Origin: Aeromonas bestiarum
GTDB taxonomy: Bacteria > Pseudomonadota > Gammaproteobacteria > Enterobacterales > Aeromonadaceae
Assembly: GCF_000819745.1 (NCBI RefSeq)
Contig: NZ_CDDA01000015.1
Location: 1-64,000 of the forward strand
Length of the DNA: 64,000 bases
Reading direction: 5' to 3'
The translations under genes were made by a program, and so were the position numbers. Of this stretch, positions 8,501 through 20,531 are shown one piece after another. Positions within the stretch are counted from its first letter, which is position 1. The number at the start of each line of letters is the position of its first letter. The notes under the pieces are model-generated. The model was not told the DNA's origin. It worked only from the letters and a program-made list of their open reading frames with translations, and ran no database searches.

Positions 8501-9598
8501 ATGATCCAGACTACAGTACTGCATCCCAAGCACTTGGAAGCCGGCGCCAAAATGGTGGACTTCCACGGTTGGGAAATGCCCATCAACTACGGCTCCCAGC
8601 TGGAAGAGCACCACGCGGTGCGCACCGATGCCGGCATGTTCGACGTCTCCCACATGACCATAGTCGACTTGACAGGCGAACGGGTCAAAGCCTTCCTGCA
8701 ACACCTGCTGGCCAACGACGTGGCCAAACTCACAGTCCCGGGTAAGGCCCTCTACAGCGGCATGCTCAATCCGGAAGGCGGCGTCATCGACGACCTTATC
8801 ACCTATTACCTGACCGATACGTTTTACCGCCTGGTGGTGAACTCCGCCACCCGCGAGAAGGATCTGGCCTGGATCCGCCACCACGCCATCGATTTTGCCG
8901 TGAGCGTGACCGAACGTCCCGAGCTCGCCATGATCGCGGTGCAGGGCCCCAACGCCAAGGCCAAGGCGGCCAAGGTGTTCACCCCTGAGCAAAATGCGGC
9001 AGTGGAGGGGATGAAGCCCTTCTTCGGCGTGCAGGCGGGGGATCTCTTCATCGCCACAACCGGTTACACAGGCGAAGACGGTTATGAAATCGTGGTGCCG
9101 CAAGAGAAGGCGTGCGACCTGTGGCAGGCGCTGCTGGACAACGGCGTGGCCCCTTGCGGGCTGGGCGCGCGGGATACCCTGCGCCTCGAAGCCGGCATGA
9201 ACCTCTACAGCCAGGACATGGACGAGAGCATCAGCCCGCTCGCCGCCAACATGGCCTGGACCCTGGCCTTCGAGCCGGCCTCCCGCCAATTTATCGGTCG
9301 CGCCGCGCTGGAAGCACAGAAGGCAGCGGGCAATCAGCCCAAGCAGGTCGGTCTGGTGATGGAAGAGAAGGGGGTGCTGCGTGCCGGCATGCCGGTCACC
9401 TTCACCACCGCCAGCGGCGAGAAGCGGGAAGGTGTGATCACCTCGGGTTCTTTCTCGCCGACCCTGGGCTACAGTATTGCCCTGGCGCGGGTACCCCGCG
9501 ACATCGGCGAACAGGCCGAGGTGGAGATCCGCAAGAAGCTGGTCACCGTCAAAGTCACCAAGCCCGCTTTCGTGCGCAACGGCCAGAAGCTGGTGTAA
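8501..9598 (+). CDS. gcvT: Glycine cleavage system T protein (aminomethyltransferase)
   Basis: 365 residues. GcvT takes the aminomethyl group held on lipoyl-GcvH, releases ammonia and passes the one-carbon unit to tetrahydrofolate, giving 5,10-methylene-THF. The conserved N-terminal [12 protein letters not shown] and FDVSHMT, the folate-site aspartate region ([10 protein letters not shown]) and the C-terminal [21 protein letters not shown] are all present. AAGGAAA about 10 bases upstream supports the ATG. It is the first gene of gcvT-gcvH-gcvP. Confidence 0.96.
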   Translation: MIQTTVLHPKHLEAGAKMVDFHGWEMPINYGSQLEEHHAVRTDAGMFDVSHMTIVDLTGERVKAFLQHLLANDVAKLTVPGKALYSGMLNPEGGVIDDLITYYLTDTFYRLVVNSATREKDLAWIRHHAIDFAVSVTERPELAMIAVQGPNAKAKAAKVFTPEQNAAVEGMKPFFGVQAGDLFIATTGYTGEDGYEIVVPQEKACDLWQALLDNGVAPCGLGARDTLRLEAGMNLYSQDMDESISPLAANMAWTLAFEPASRQFIGRAALEAQKAAGNQPKQVGLVMEEKGVLRAGMPVTFTTASGEKREGVITSGSFSPTLGYSIALARVPRDIGEQAEVEIRKKLVTVKVTKPAFVRNGQKLV

Positions 9599-9691
9599 CA
9601 ACCCCATTGCGGCGAAGGGGTTGCCCTTCGCCAGTACCCCTTGTACGCGGTCCAGGTACAAGTGATCCAAGTGAATAAGAAGGAAGCACAA

Positions 9692-10081
9692 ATGAGCCAT
9701 ATCCCGAGCGAACTGAAATATGCCACCTCCCACGAGTGGATCCGTGTTGAAGCCAACGGCGAGGCCGTGGTCGGTATCACCGAGCACGCCCAGGATCTGC
9801 TGGGAGACATGGTGTTTATCGACCTGCCGGAAGTGGGCAAGCAAATTGGCGCCGGTGATGACTGCGCCGTGGCCGAGTCGGTCAAGGCCGCCTCCGACAT
9901 CTACAGCCCGGTGAGCGGCGAAATCATTGCCATCAACGAAGAGCTGGAAGGCAGCCCGGAACTGGTCAACTCAGACCCCTACGGCGCCGGCTGGCTGTTC
10001 CGCATCAAGCTGGATGACGCGGGCGAGCTCGCCAACCTGCTGGATGCCGAAGGCTACCAGAACCTGGTGGACGAAGAGTAA
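9692..10081 (+). CDS. gcvH: Glycine cleavage system H protein
   Basis: 129-residue lipoyl carrier that shuttles the aminomethyl intermediate between GcvP, GcvT and the L protein. The lipoylation lysine is K65 in [11 protein letters not shown], and the barrel-sandwich hybrid fold motifs YSPVSGEI and [11 protein letters not shown] are intact. The start at 9692 (MSHIPSEL) has AAGAAGGA at 9677-9684 and gives the family length; earlier in-frame starts add an unrelated extension. It lies 93 bases after gcvT. Confidence 0.96.
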   Translation: MSHIPSELKYATSHEWIRVEANGEAVVGITEHAQDLLGDMVFIDLPEVGKQIGAGDDCAVAESVKAASDIYSPVSGEIIAINEELEGSPELVNSDPYGAGWLFRIKLDDAGELANLLDAEGYQNLVDEE

Positions 10082-10088
10082 TGCCCCC

Positions 10089-10118
10089 GGGCCCTGCCAA
10101 CACAGCAGGGCCCCTTTG
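10089..10118 (+). terminator. Hairpin between gcvH and gcvP
   Basis: A 9-base-pair stem (GGGCCCTGC / GCAGGGCCC, 7-base loop) is followed by a short CTTTGT, eight bases past the gcvH stop. It may partly terminate or stabilise the upstream message. The rest of the 285-base spacer has short TATCAGG repeats near 10314-10343 and no recognisable gene. Confidence 0.5.
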
Positions 10119-10366
10119 TATGACCGCCAGCCGGACACACGCCGGCCGGTGGAAGGGTGAAGTCGCCCGCGCCTGCCGTTTGCCAGCCTGGCCTTGCCAG
10201 GGGGCAAGCGGGCCGGTACGCAACAAGGCGATCCCCTGTCGATGCTGGCGCAGCATCCGGTGCCGCACCCAGCCTGCGGGACCCAGAACATGAGTGGAGT
10301 CGGTATCAACCGGCTATCAGGAACATCAGGTCTTGGTTATCAGGACTTAATACCAGGAATAGGGAA

Positions 10367-13243
<2,877 letters not shown>

Positions 13244-13285
13244 TAGCGGCGCAGAGTGAACGCGGGCCAGCTGCCCGATAAAACC

Positions 13286-13315
13286 AAGGCCACCCCAGCG
13301 GGTGGCCTTTTTGTT
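13286..13315 (+). terminator. Terminator of gcvTHP
   Basis: A 10-base-pair hairpin (AAGGCCACCC / GGGTGGCCTT) is followed by TTTGTT, about 45 bases after gcvP. Confidence 0.88.
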
Positions 13316-13413
13316 AGAAAAAAATCAGGAGGTTGGCCAGATGGGCCCGGTTTGTCGGCGCCTCATGGACGCCTGTGGCATGTTGGTGCCACAGAAAGGG
13401 TTATCCCTTTGCC

Positions 13414-14262
13414 TCAGAAGCTGTGTTCGGGGCCAGGGAAGGAGCCGGTTTCGACATCGGCGGCGTAGTCACATGCCGCCCGGTGCAGCAGGGTGTGCAT
13501 GTCGGCGTACTGCTTGACGAAGCGTGGCAGGCGTCCGGTTCGCAATCCCGCCATGTCTTGCCAGACCAGCACCTGGGCATCGCAGTGGACACCGGCGCCT
13601 ATGCCCACTGTGGGGATGGCGACCGCAGCCGTGATTTTCTCGGCAACCTCGGCCGGCACCATCTCGATGAGCAGGGCAAAGGCACCGGCGGCTTCGAAGG
13701 CGAGGGCGGTATCGATCAGCCGCTGGGCATCCTCGCCTCGTCCCTGTACCCGGTAGCCACCGAGCTGATGCTCAGCTTGCGGGGTGAAGCCGATGTGGGC
13801 CATGACGGGGATCCCTGCGCTCACCAGTTTTTCCACCTGGGGCAGCATCTGCTTGTCGCCTTCGAGCTTCACGGCATGGGCCCCGCCTTCCTTCATGAAT
13901 CGAACCGCCGTATGGAAACATTGCTCGGCCGAGCCCTGATAGGAACCAAAGGGGAGATCCGCGATCACCAGGGGGCGGCGGGTCGAACGGGTCACGGCCC
14001 GTACCAGCGGGATCAGCTCGTCCACCGTGACCGGAAGCGAGGTTTCGTGGCCGTAGACGTTGTTGGCGGCGGAATCGCCCACCAGCAATACCGGGATCCC
14101 TGCCTCTTCAAAAATGGCGGCGGTATACATGTCGTACGCGGTCAGCATGGCCCACTTCTGACCAAGCACCTTCATCTGCTGAAGATGCGGGATTCGGATG
14201 CGGGAGATGGCCTGGCCGGGGGTAGCGCCTTGACCGTAAGGGGAAGCTTGTTCACTCATCAT
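13414..14262 (-). CDS. panB: 3-methyl-2-oxobutanoate hydroxymethyltransferase PanB
   Basis: 282 residues from the ATG at 14262. A GTG four codons earlier and an ATG one codon later are alternatives. PanB transfers the one-carbon unit of methylene-THF to 2-oxoisovalerate, the first step of pantothenate synthesis. Metal and substrate motifs are intact: [54 protein letters not shown]. Several of these, notably [22 protein letters not shown] and GDSAAN, follow the mycobacterial form rather than the E. coli form (GDSLGM, MVKIEGG). panC is not adjacent; the neighbour is an unrelated LysE-type exporter. Transfer is inferred. Confidence 0.9.
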   Translation of the reverse strand: MMSEQASPYGQGATPGQAISRIRIPHLQQMKVLGQKWAMLTAYDMYTAAIFEEAGIPVLLVGDSAANNVYGHETSLPVTVDELIPLVRAVTRSTRRPLVIADLPFGSYQGSAEQCFHTAVRFMKEGGAHAVKLEGDKQMLPQVEKLVSAGIPVMAHIGFTPQAEHQLGGYRVQGRGEDAQRLIDTALAFEAAGAFALLIEMVPAEVAEKITAAVAIPTVGIGAGVHCDAQVLVWQDMAGLRTGRLPRFVKQYADMHTLLHRAACDYAADVETGSFPGPEHSF

Positions 14263-14290
14263 GAGGGTTCTCACAGGGTTGGGATGACAT

Positions 14291-14908
14291 TCAGGCGATC
14301 ACCCTGTCTGCGAACAGGAGCATCGCAATGGCGATCATGGCCGTGCCGGACAACTGGCTCACCCTGAGGGCCGCCCGCGGGCGGGTTGTCAGTATGGCCT
14401 GGGCGCCATAGCCTACCAGCAGGTAGACGATGGCGCAGCTGGCGATATGTACCAGGCCCAGCGCCATCATCTGCATCGGCACCGACCAGGGGGCGGCGGG
14501 ACCGGTGAACTGGGGCAGCAGGGCCAGGAACAGCAGGAAGACCTTGGGATTGAGGCCGCTCACGCAGATGCCCTTGAGGGTCCAGCTATGCCATGCCCCC
14601 GGCCCCGGATCCTGGCTGCCACCCGGCATGGCGGGGTGAATGAGCAGCTGAATGCCCAGCCAGAGCAGGTAGGCCGCCCCCATCAGGGTGAGCAGAGTGA
14701 GTGCCACCGGATGGCTGGCCACCAGGGCGCCCACCCCGGCGGCCACGATCAGGATGGCGATCAGGTGGCCGAGCAGCAATCCGGTCACGGCGGGGATCAG
14801 GACCCGGCCGCGCATGCCGGCCGAGATCGCATAGGCCCAATCCATCCCGGGCGTTATCACGAACAGGATGGAGACAGCCCAGAAGGCGGCAAAGATTGCT
14901 GGTGTCAT
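14291..14908 (-). CDS. LysE/RhtB family amino acid exporter
   Basis: 205 residues, about six predicted membrane helices. N-terminal [18 protein letters not shown] and the loop [18 protein letters not shown] are the signature of the LysE/RhtB/ThrE translocator family, which exports amino acids or their derivatives across the inner membrane. Substrate cannot be read from sequence. The start at 14908 gives the usual length and N-terminus; an upstream in-frame start adds 41 arginine-rich residues with no membrane character. It is divergent from an Lrp-type regulator, the standard layout for regulator-controlled exporters. panB lies 28 bases downstream on the same strand. Confidence 0.85.
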   Translation of the reverse strand: MTPAIFAAFWAVSILFVITPGMDWAYAISAGMRGRVLIPAVTGLLLGHLIAILIVAAGVGALVASHPVALTLLTLMGAAYLLWLGIQLLIHPAMPGGSQDPGPGAWHSWTLKGICVSGLNPKVFLLFLALLPQFTGPAAPWSVPMQMMALGLVHIASCAIVYLLVGYGAQAILTTRPRAALRVSQLSGTAMIAIAMLLFADRVIA

Positions 14909-15235
14909 GAGGATCTGGTCTCTTGCCAAGCTGAAACGGCTGCCATGCGGGGGCCGCCTGCACCTGTGCCCTTGGCCGGCTCGGCCGGTGGGCGCCCTGG
15001 CCCGTTGTGCCTGTTCTGCGGTTGCCGGCATGCCCCCTGATTTCCCGTCATGGCAGCACCATCAAGGGGGCTGCAACGTCGCGATCTTTCCATCCTCTGC
15101 TTCTCCTGTTCCGATTGCATAGGTGCGGTTGAAATTGCCGCCATTACCATTCTATTGAAAAGAATATCCCCGAGTGATTAGAATGTGCTGTCTAATGTTT
15201 GCGTTAAATACCGATATAAAGGGAATATCTTCCAA

Positions 15236-15688
15236 ATGGATAAGGTTGATCGCAGTATCCTTGCCGAGCTCCAGTCAGACGGTCGTCTTTCCGTCACCGA
15301 GCTGGCCGAGCGGATCGGGCTGAGCGTCTCGCCCTGTCACCGGCGGGTGCGGGCCCTCGAAGAGACGGGGGTGATCAGGGGATATCGTGCGCAGCTCGAC
15401 CCCGCCAACCTGGGTCTGAACTTTTACGCCATCGTGTTTGTTACTCTGAGAGAGGGGGATCGTCAGGCCGTTGCCGCATTCGAGCAGGCCGTCATGGCGA
15501 TCCCTCAGGTCATCCAGGCGCAGCGGCTGTTTGGTGATCCCGATTACCTGTTGAACGTCATTACCCGGGATCTTTCCGCCTTCCAGCGCTTGTATGATGA
15601 GCAATTGTCGGCCCTGCCCAGTGTTCAGCGCCTCACCTCGACCCTAGTCATGAAGAGCGTGGTGCAAGAGCGGCCGCTACCGCTATGA
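15236..15688 (+). CDS. Lrp/AsnC family transcriptional regulator
   Basis: 150 residues. N-terminal winged HTH (residues 1-60: DRSILAELQSDGRLSVTELAERIGLS then CHRRVRALEETGVI) and a C-terminal RAM domain that usually binds an amino acid (LFGDPDYLLNVITRDL is the ligand-site region). The start at 15236 puts the HTH at the expected place; an in-frame start 17 codons earlier is unlikely. It is divergent from the LysE-type exporter with about 330 bases between, and probably regulates it; the ligand is unknown. Confidence 0.87.
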   Translation: MDKVDRSILAELQSDGRLSVTELAERIGLSVSPCHRRVRALEETGVIRGYRAQLDPANLGLNFYAIVFVTLREGDRQAVAAFEQAVMAIPQVIQAQRLFGDPDYLLNVITRDLSAFQRLYDEQLSALPSVQRLTSTLVMKSVVQERPLPL

Positions 15689-15773
15689 AGGGGAGGGGGA
15701 GAGCCGCCGCTCATGATGCCAGCCGGAGGCCGATGTGCCTGCACTTGTAGCGCAGTCCGGATTGTTGCCAGTA

Positions 15774-15806
15774 AAAAGCCCCCGCCAGTTGGCGGGGGCT
15801 TTTTCT
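15774..15806 (+). terminator. Bidirectional terminator
   Basis: AGCCCCCGCC / GGCGGGGGCT stem, 4-base loop, flanked by A5 and T5. It serves the Lrp-type gene and, on the other strand, the small exported protein gene at 15860-16105. Confidence 0.85.
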
Positions 15807-15859
15807 TTGTGAGTCACATGCCGTTGCCCCGCATCGGACAACCTCAGCCTCGAGCTGCG

Positions 15860-16105
15860 TCAGGATTTGGCCGGTGCGAGCAGGGCCAGGGCTTTGGCCA
15901 GGGTATCGACGGATTCCTGATGCTTGCCCGCCTTGTGCAGTGCCTCGCCTTCGGCGCGCAGCTGCTTCACCTCGGCCAGCTGCTCAGCGCTGAGGGCGGG
16001 GCCTGCGGCGAGGGCATCATCGATCTTCTTCATGTCTGCGGGGCAGTGAAACGCGAGGGCACTGCCGGCAAAGAGCAGGCCAATCAATAACAGGACAGGT
16101 TTCAT
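15860..16105 (-). CDS. Small exported protein
   Basis: 81 residues. Residues 1-18 form a clear Sec signal peptide with a likely cut after AGSALA. The mature part is a short helical protein (HCPADMKKIDDALAAGP, then two amphipathic helices with KAGKHQESVDTLAKALALL). The helical hairpin resembles one tetratricopeptide-like repeat. GAGGTAA just upstream decides the ATG. Family not recognised; periplasmic location is inferred from the signal peptide. Confidence 0.72.
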   Translation of the reverse strand: MKPVLLLIGLLFAGSALAFHCPADMKKIDDALAAGPALSAEQLAEVKQLRAEGEALHKAGKHQESVDTLAKALALLAPAKS

Positions 16106-16223
16106 CTTGGTTACCTCAATGGTGGGTCTCATCAAGGATAGTCCGGCCGTGGCGGGGCCGGTTGGGTTGAAGTGGGCGGGAAGCAAACGGTACCATGGCT
16201 GTTTAGCCCTACAGGGAGACCCC

Positions 16224-17516
16224 ATGACACTCACAAGGTTGTTGTCACCCTTGGCCAGTCTGGTGATATTCATTCTGGGCCACGGCATGTTCAATACCCT
16301 GCTGACGGTGCGACTCTCGGCCGAGCAGGTGTCGGTGCAGGCCATAGGTCTGGTGTCGGCCGCCTATTTCGGCGGCCTGGTGCTGGGGGCCTTCGTCAAC
16401 GCTCGCCTCATCATACGGGTCGGCCATATCCGGGCCTATGCGGCCTACGCCTCCCTGCTCTGTTTTCTGTTCCTGCTGCACGGCATGGTGGTGGAACCCG
16501 TCAGCTGGGCTGCGCTGCGGCTGCTGGGTGGCTTTGCCACCGGCGGCCTGTTCGTGGTGCTGGAGTCCTGGATGCTGGTCTCCAGCACCCCGGCCAACCG
16601 GGGGCGGCTGATGTCGCTCTACATGATACTGCTCTATGGATCCCTGGCCATGGGCCAGTTGCTGCTCAAGTGGGTGGATCCCATGGTGTTGACCCCGTTT
16701 GCCCTGTGCGCCATGGCAGCCACCCTGTCTGTGGTGCCGCTGGCGCTCTCCCGGGTGGCGACGCCCGCCATGGTGGCGCCCCAACCGGTCGGGGTGATCG
16801 AGCTGGTGCGGCTCACCCCGGCGGGCATGGGCAGCAGCTTCACTTCGGGCCTGATCCTCGGTGCCATCTACGGCCTGCTGCCACTCTATTTTACCGATAG
16901 CGGGGCTTCGCTCTCGCGGGTGGCGGACATGATGGCGCTGGTGATCCTGGGGGGCATGTGCCTGCAGTATCCCATAGGCCGCATGTCCGATCGCTATGAC
17001 AGGCGGCTGGTGATCCTGCTGCTCGGCGCCGTGCTGACCCTGCTCGCCCTGCTGATGGTGCTGTTGCCGGAGGAGTGGCGCGAGCCTGTCACCGGCACTC
17101 TGGTGTTCTTGCTGGGGGGGATGGCGTTTTCCATCTATCCCCTGAGCCTGAGTCACGCCTGCGATGAGCTGCGCCCGGATCAGGTGCTGGGGGCCAATCA
17201 GGGGCTGCTGCTCGCCTATAGCCTGGGGGCCATGATAGGGCCGCTGCTGGCACCTTTCGTCATGCTGCAGTTCGGGCCGCAGGGCTTGTTCGTCTACTTC
17301 GCCCTGTGCGGCACCCTGCTGACGGCGTATCTGGGCTGGCGCAAGCGGCAGCGGGCCCCCATTCCGCTGACCGATCATCAGGTGTTTATGCCGGTACCGC
17401 CCAATACTCCCATGACCGCCGAACTGGAGCCGAGAACGGATCTGGCGGGGGAGGCGGTGCCTGCCAGCTATGCCACGCCTGAGTCGTCCGGGCCGCAGGA
17501 TATGAAGGCCGGCTAG
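16224..17516 (+). CDS. MFS transporter, YcaD-like
   Basis: 430 residues with about twelve membrane helices. The layout and motifs (LNT-like FNTLLTVRLS in helix 1, VVLESWMLVSSTPANRGRLM near residue 115, GLLPLYFTDSG in helix 7, QYPIGRMSDRYDRR in loop 8-9, MAFSIYPLSLSHACD in helix 10) match the YcaD branch of the major facilitator superfamily. The substrate is not known. CAGGGAG at 16212-16218 supports the ATG at 16224. The cytosolic tail of about 50 residues is polar and likely disordered. It stands alone, closed by a bidirectional terminator. Confidence 0.82.
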   Translation: MTLTRLLSPLASLVIFILGHGMFNTLLTVRLSAEQVSVQAIGLVSAAYFGGLVLGAFVNARLIIRVGHIRAYAAYASLLCFLFLLHGMVVEPVSWAALRLLGGFATGGLFVVLESWMLVSSTPANRGRLMSLYMILLYGSLAMGQLLLKWVDPMVLTPFALCAMAATLSVVPLALSRVATPAMVAPQPVGVIELVRLTPAGMGSSFTSGLILGAIYGLLPLYFTDSGASLSRVADMMALVILGGMCLQYPIGRMSDRYDRRLVILLLGAVLTLLALLMVLLPEEWREPVTGTLVFLLGGMAFSIYPLSLSHACDELRPDQVLGANQGLLLAYSLGAMIGPLLAPFVMLQFGPQGLFVYFALCGTLLTAYLGWRKRQRAPIPLTDHQVFMPVPPNTPMTAELEPRTDLAGEAVPASYATPESSGPQDMKAG

Positions 17517-17537
17517 CGGTCGCTGAATCACGCGGAT

Positions 17538-17571
17538 AAAAAAAGCCGGCTCCAGGGAGCCGGCTTTTTAT
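17538..17571 (+). terminator. Bidirectional terminator between the MFS gene and ahpF
   Basis: An 11-base-pair stem (AAGCCGGCTCC / GGAGCCGGCTT) is flanked by an A-run and a T-run and lies between two convergent genes. Confidence 0.88.
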
Positions 17572-17586
17572 TGGTAACGGAGACTA

Positions 17587-19179
17587 TCAGGCGGTCACGG
17601 CCTCGGCCTTGGCGGATGTCTCGGTGGCGTCCGGCGCCGCATTGCGGATGAGGTAATCAAATGCCCCCAGCGCAGCGGTCGCTCCTGCGCCCATGGAGAT
17701 GATGATCTGCTTGAACGGCACCGTCGTGGCGTCGCCTGCGGCGTAGACACCGGGCAGGGAAGTGGCGCCCTTGGCATCGATCTCGATCTCGCCGAAGCGG
17801 GTCAGTGCCACTTCACTCCCCTTGAGGAACTCGGTGTTCGGTACCAGGCCGATCTGCACGAAGATACCGGCGACCGCCAGGTGCTTGATCTCGCCGGTGG
17901 TGCGATCTTCGTAATCCATGCCGACCACCTTGCTGCCATCACCTATCACTTCTGTGGTGCGGGCACTCATGATGATGTCGATGTTGCCCATGGAGCGGGC
18001 CTTCTTCTGCAGCACCTCGTCGGCGCGCAAGGTGTCGGCGAACTCCACCACGGTGACGTGCTCGACGATACCGGCGAGATCGATGGCCGCTTCTATGCCT
18101 GAGTTACCGCCACCGATCACCGCCACCCGCTTGCCCTTGAAGAAGGGGCCGTCGCAGTGCGGGCAGTAGGCCACGCCCTTGGTGCGGTACTCGAGCTCGC
18201 CCGGCACGTTCAGATCACGCCAGCGGGCACCGGTCGCCAGGATCACGGCGCGGCTCTTCAAGGTGGCGCCGGAGGCCAGCTCCACGTTCACATAGCCATC
18301 CTTGCTGATGGCGGCGGCGCGCTGTTCGGTGATCACTTCCACGCCGTACTGCTTGACGTGCTGCTCCAGACTCGCGGCCAGCTTGGGGCCTTCGGTGTAG
18401 GTCACCGAGATGAAGTTCTCGATGCCTACCGTGTCCATCACCTGACCACCGAAACGCTCGGCGACGATGGCGGTGCGAATGCCTTTACGGGCGGCATAGA
18501 TGGCAGCCGCGGCGCCAGCCGGGCCACCGCCCACCACCAGCACGTCGTAAGGCGCTTTTTCATTGAGCTCTTCAGCCTTGCGTTCTGCGGCGCCTGTGTC
18601 GAGCTTGGCCACTATCTCTTCCAGCGAGATGCGACCCTGGCTGAACGGTTGACCGTTCATATAGACGTTCGGCACCGCCATGATCTGGCGCTCGTTCACC
18701 TCATCCTGGAACAGGGCGCCGTCGATCATGGTGTGAGTGATGCCGGGGTTCAGGGTCGCCATCAGGTTCAGTGCCTGCACCACGTCCGGGCAGTTGTGGC
18801 AGGAGAGGGAGATATAGGTCTCGAAATGGAACTCGCCCTTCAGGTTCTTGACCTGCTCCAGCACGGCCGGATCGGCCTTGGAGGGGTGACCACCGCTTTG
18901 CAGCAGGGCGAGCACCAGGGAGGTAAATTCATGACCCATGGGGATGCCGGCAAAATGAACGCGCGGGGCCTGGCCCTGGGGCGCGATGCTCATGGAAGGC
19001 TTGCGGGTATTGGTGCCAGAGGTCTGGATAATCTTGGGGGACATCTCGGCGATCTCGCTGGCCAATGCCAGCAGCTCTGCGGATTTGTCACTGTCATTGC
19101 CGGACACGCTGATCTCGATGGGATTGACGATGTACTGCAGATAGGTGTTCAGCTGTTGTTTGAGGTTGGTATCCAACAT
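17587..19179 (-). CDS. ahpF: Alkyl hydroperoxide reductase subunit F
   Basis: 530-residue NADH-dependent flavoprotein that re-reduces AhpC. The N-terminal tandem thioredoxin-like domain carries its redox pair C127/C130 (SLSCHNC). The C-terminal thioredoxin-reductase-like part has the FAD motif [21 protein letters not shown] near 214, the active pair C339/C342 (YCPHC) and a [11 protein letters not shown] motif near the end. A Thr/Ala/Glu-rich tail of about 15 residues extends past the usual end. The start at 19179 follows AAGAAGG. It lies 125 bases downstream of ahpC behind a partial terminator. Confidence 0.95.
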   Translation of the reverse strand: MLDTNLKQQLNTYLQYIVNPIEISVSGNDSDKSAELLALASEIAEMSPKIIQTSGTNTRKPSMSIAPQGQAPRVHFAGIPMGHEFTSLVLALLQSGGHPSKADPAVLEQVKNLKGEFHFETYISLSCHNCPDVVQALNLMATLNPGITHTMIDGALFQDEVNERQIMAVPNVYMNGQPFSQGRISLEEIVAKLDTGAAERKAEELNEKAPYDVLVVGGGPAGAAAAIYAARKGIRTAIVAERFGGQVMDTVGIENFISVTYTEGPKLAASLEQHVKQYGVEVITEQRAAAISKDGYVNVELASGATLKSRAVILATGARWRDLNVPGELEYRTKGVAYCPHCDGPFFKGKRVAVIGGGNSGIEAAIDLAGIVEHVTVVEFADTLRADEVLQKKARSMGNIDIIMSARTTEVIGDGSKVVGMDYEDRTTGEIKHLAVAGIFVQIGLVPNTEFLKGSEVALTRFGEIEIDAKGATSLPGVYAAGDATTVPFKQIIISMGAGATAALGAFDYLIRNAAPDATETSAKAEAVTA

Positions 19180-19259
19180 CTTCGAATTCCTTCTTTTGAT
19201 TGCGGGTCGGCGTTTTGTCAGGCCAGAAAGCAGACCGGCGCCTTTTCTGAGGTCCGTAA

Positions 19260-19291
19260 ACAAAACCGGCCCTTGAATGGGCCGGTCTTCA
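19260..19291 (-). terminator. Terminator-like hairpin between ahpC and ahpF
   Basis: On the minus strand GACCGGCCC / GGGCCGGTT stem followed by TTTGTTT lies 13 bases past the ahpC stop. It probably makes ahpC mRNA more abundant than the ahpC-ahpF transcript. Confidence 0.75.
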
Positions 19292-19303
19292 GAGCGGGGA
19301 GGC

Positions 19304-19870
19304 TTAGATTTTGCCTACCAGATCCAGGGACGGGGCCAGGGTGGCATCGCCTTCTTTCCACTTGGCCGGGCAGACTTCACCCGGGTGGGAAGCAACGTAC
19401 TGGGCCGCTTTGACTTTGCGCAGCAGTTCCAGGGCGTCACGGCCGATGCCGCCAGCGTTGATTTCAACGATCTGGATGATGCCCTGCGGGTCGATGACGA
19501 AGGTGCCGCGGTCAGCCAGACCGGCTTCTTCGATCATGACGCCGAAGTTGCGGGTGATGGCGCCAGTCGGGTCACCAATCATAGGATACTGGATCTTCTG
19601 GATGGTGTCGGAGGTGTCGTGCCACGCCTTGTGGGTGAAGTGGGTGTCGGTGGAGACGGAGTAGATCTCGACGCCCAGCTTCTTGAATTCGGCGTAGTTG
19701 TCAGCCAGGTCACCCAGCTCGGTCGGGCAAACGAAGGTGAAGTCAGCCGGGTAGAAGAACACCACGGACCACTTGCCTTTCAGGTCAGCGTCAGACACCT
19801 GAACGAATTTGCCATTGTGGTAGGCGGTGGCGTTGAACGGCTTGATTTCAGTGTTGATGTAGGTAGACAT
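19304..19870 (-). CDS. ahpC: Alkyl hydroperoxide reductase subunit C (peroxiredoxin)
   Basis: 188-residue typical two-cysteine peroxiredoxin, cytosolic, reducing H2O2 and organic peroxides. The peroxidatic cysteine is C48 in [11 protein letters not shown] and the resolving cysteine C167 in GEVCPAKW. Family length is 187. An AGGAGC lies about 9 bases ahead of the ATG. First gene of ahpC-ahpF. A plausible promoter and AT-rich palindrome lie upstream; OxyR control is known for the family in enterics but no clear four-element OxyR site is identified here. Confidence 0.97.
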   Translation of the reverse strand: MSTYINTEIKPFNATAYHNGKFVQVSDADLKGKWSVVFFYPADFTFVCPTELGDLADNYAEFKKLGVEIYSVSTDTHFTHKAWHDTSDTIQKIQYPMIGDPTGAITRNFGVMIEEAGLADRGTFVIDPQGIIQIVEINAGGIGRDALELLRKVKAAQYVASHPGEVCPAKWKEGDATLAPSLDLVGKI

Positions 19871-19976
19871 GTATTAGCTCCTTGGTGATGTACATATGCC
19901 TGTCTGGTGTTGAAGAGTCTGTCCGGACCAGGCGTTTAACGTTCGATGGATTCATCATAGGGGCTTCTCCTAATCG

Positions 19977-20020
19977 GTTAAAGCCGCAATTTTGAATCAC
20001 TTCAATCTATCTATTAGATA
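19977..20020 (-). promoter_or_regulatory. Possible ahpC promoter and AT-rich palindrome
   Basis: On the minus strand TTGAAG (20000-20005) and TTTAAC (19977-19982) are 17 bases apart and point to ahpC. A perfect palindrome TATCTATTAGATA at 20008-20020 sits directly upstream of the -35 position, where an activator such as OxyR would bind. It does not match the OxyR consensus well. Confidence 0.4.
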
Positions 20021-20216
20021 ACCTACCGCTGCTGTACCTAACATGAATATTTCTGACATGCAGAGGTAACCCCTTGTCGAGATTCAACATCTGTGCGGCT
20101 CTTGGGTTTTTCAAGGGTCGAATGGGCATCTTTCTCGGGGGAGATGAGGTGTGGCTGTGACGTGCTGGGCGAAACACGCAAAAAGAGGGGGCCCGGGGCA
20201 GGGCAGGATGGTGCAG

Positions 20217-20376
20217 ATAAAAAAAATCCCGGCGCTGTCGTAAGGACAAGGCCGGGTCATCAAACAAGGAATGGCTATATAAACAAAAGCTTTACAGCAA
20301 AGACTAACTACGGGGTGTGCAAACTTGCAGACATATGAGAGGAAGAGGCTGGGTGCACAATCCCTCGTCTCCCCCT
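20217..20376 (-). ncRNA. Candidate CRP-dependent small RNA
   Basis: In the 660-base spacer between ahpC and the CBS-domain gene the minus strand shows a complete transcription unit without a convincing gene. A perfect CRP-type site is centred at 20413.5. An extended -10 (TGC then AATAGT, 20382-20387) follows at the spacing of a class II CRP promoter, which puts +1 near 20372-20376. A terminator hairpin ends it (CCCGGC / GCCGGG, 20228-20256, then an 8-base T-run to about 20219). The predicted RNA is about 155 nt. No known RNA family is recognised. Only an 8-codon frame without a ribosome-binding site is seen in it. Confidence 0.45.
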
Positions 20377-20405
20377 CGGCAACTATTGCATGGGGGAGAT
20401 AATAG

Positions 20406-20421
20406 TGTGATGCAGATCACA
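20406..20421 (-). promoter_or_regulatory. CRP-type operator
   Basis: TGTGATGCAGATCACA is a perfect TGTGA-N6-TCACA palindrome, the CRP consensus. Its inner part (TGAT-N4-ATCA) also resembles an FNR half-site pair. It sits where a class II activator would serve the candidate small RNA on the minus strand. It is about 540 bases from ahpC and lies just past the 3' end of the CBS-domain gene. Confidence 0.7.
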
Positions 20422-20531
20422 AAGCAAGGTTATGATGTAAATTTTCAATCAAAATGAAAGACTTTCAGCTTTATTGCCGATTTCATGCGCTGAAAACGCT
20501 TTTATTGTAATTTTATTACATTATTTAAAGA

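Noticed and set aside
20007-20338. Two small frames in the ahpC upstream spacer (20007-20267 minus, 20093-20338 plus)
   Set aside because: Both cross the small-RNA terminator hairpin, lack ribosome-binding sites and show no protein-like character.
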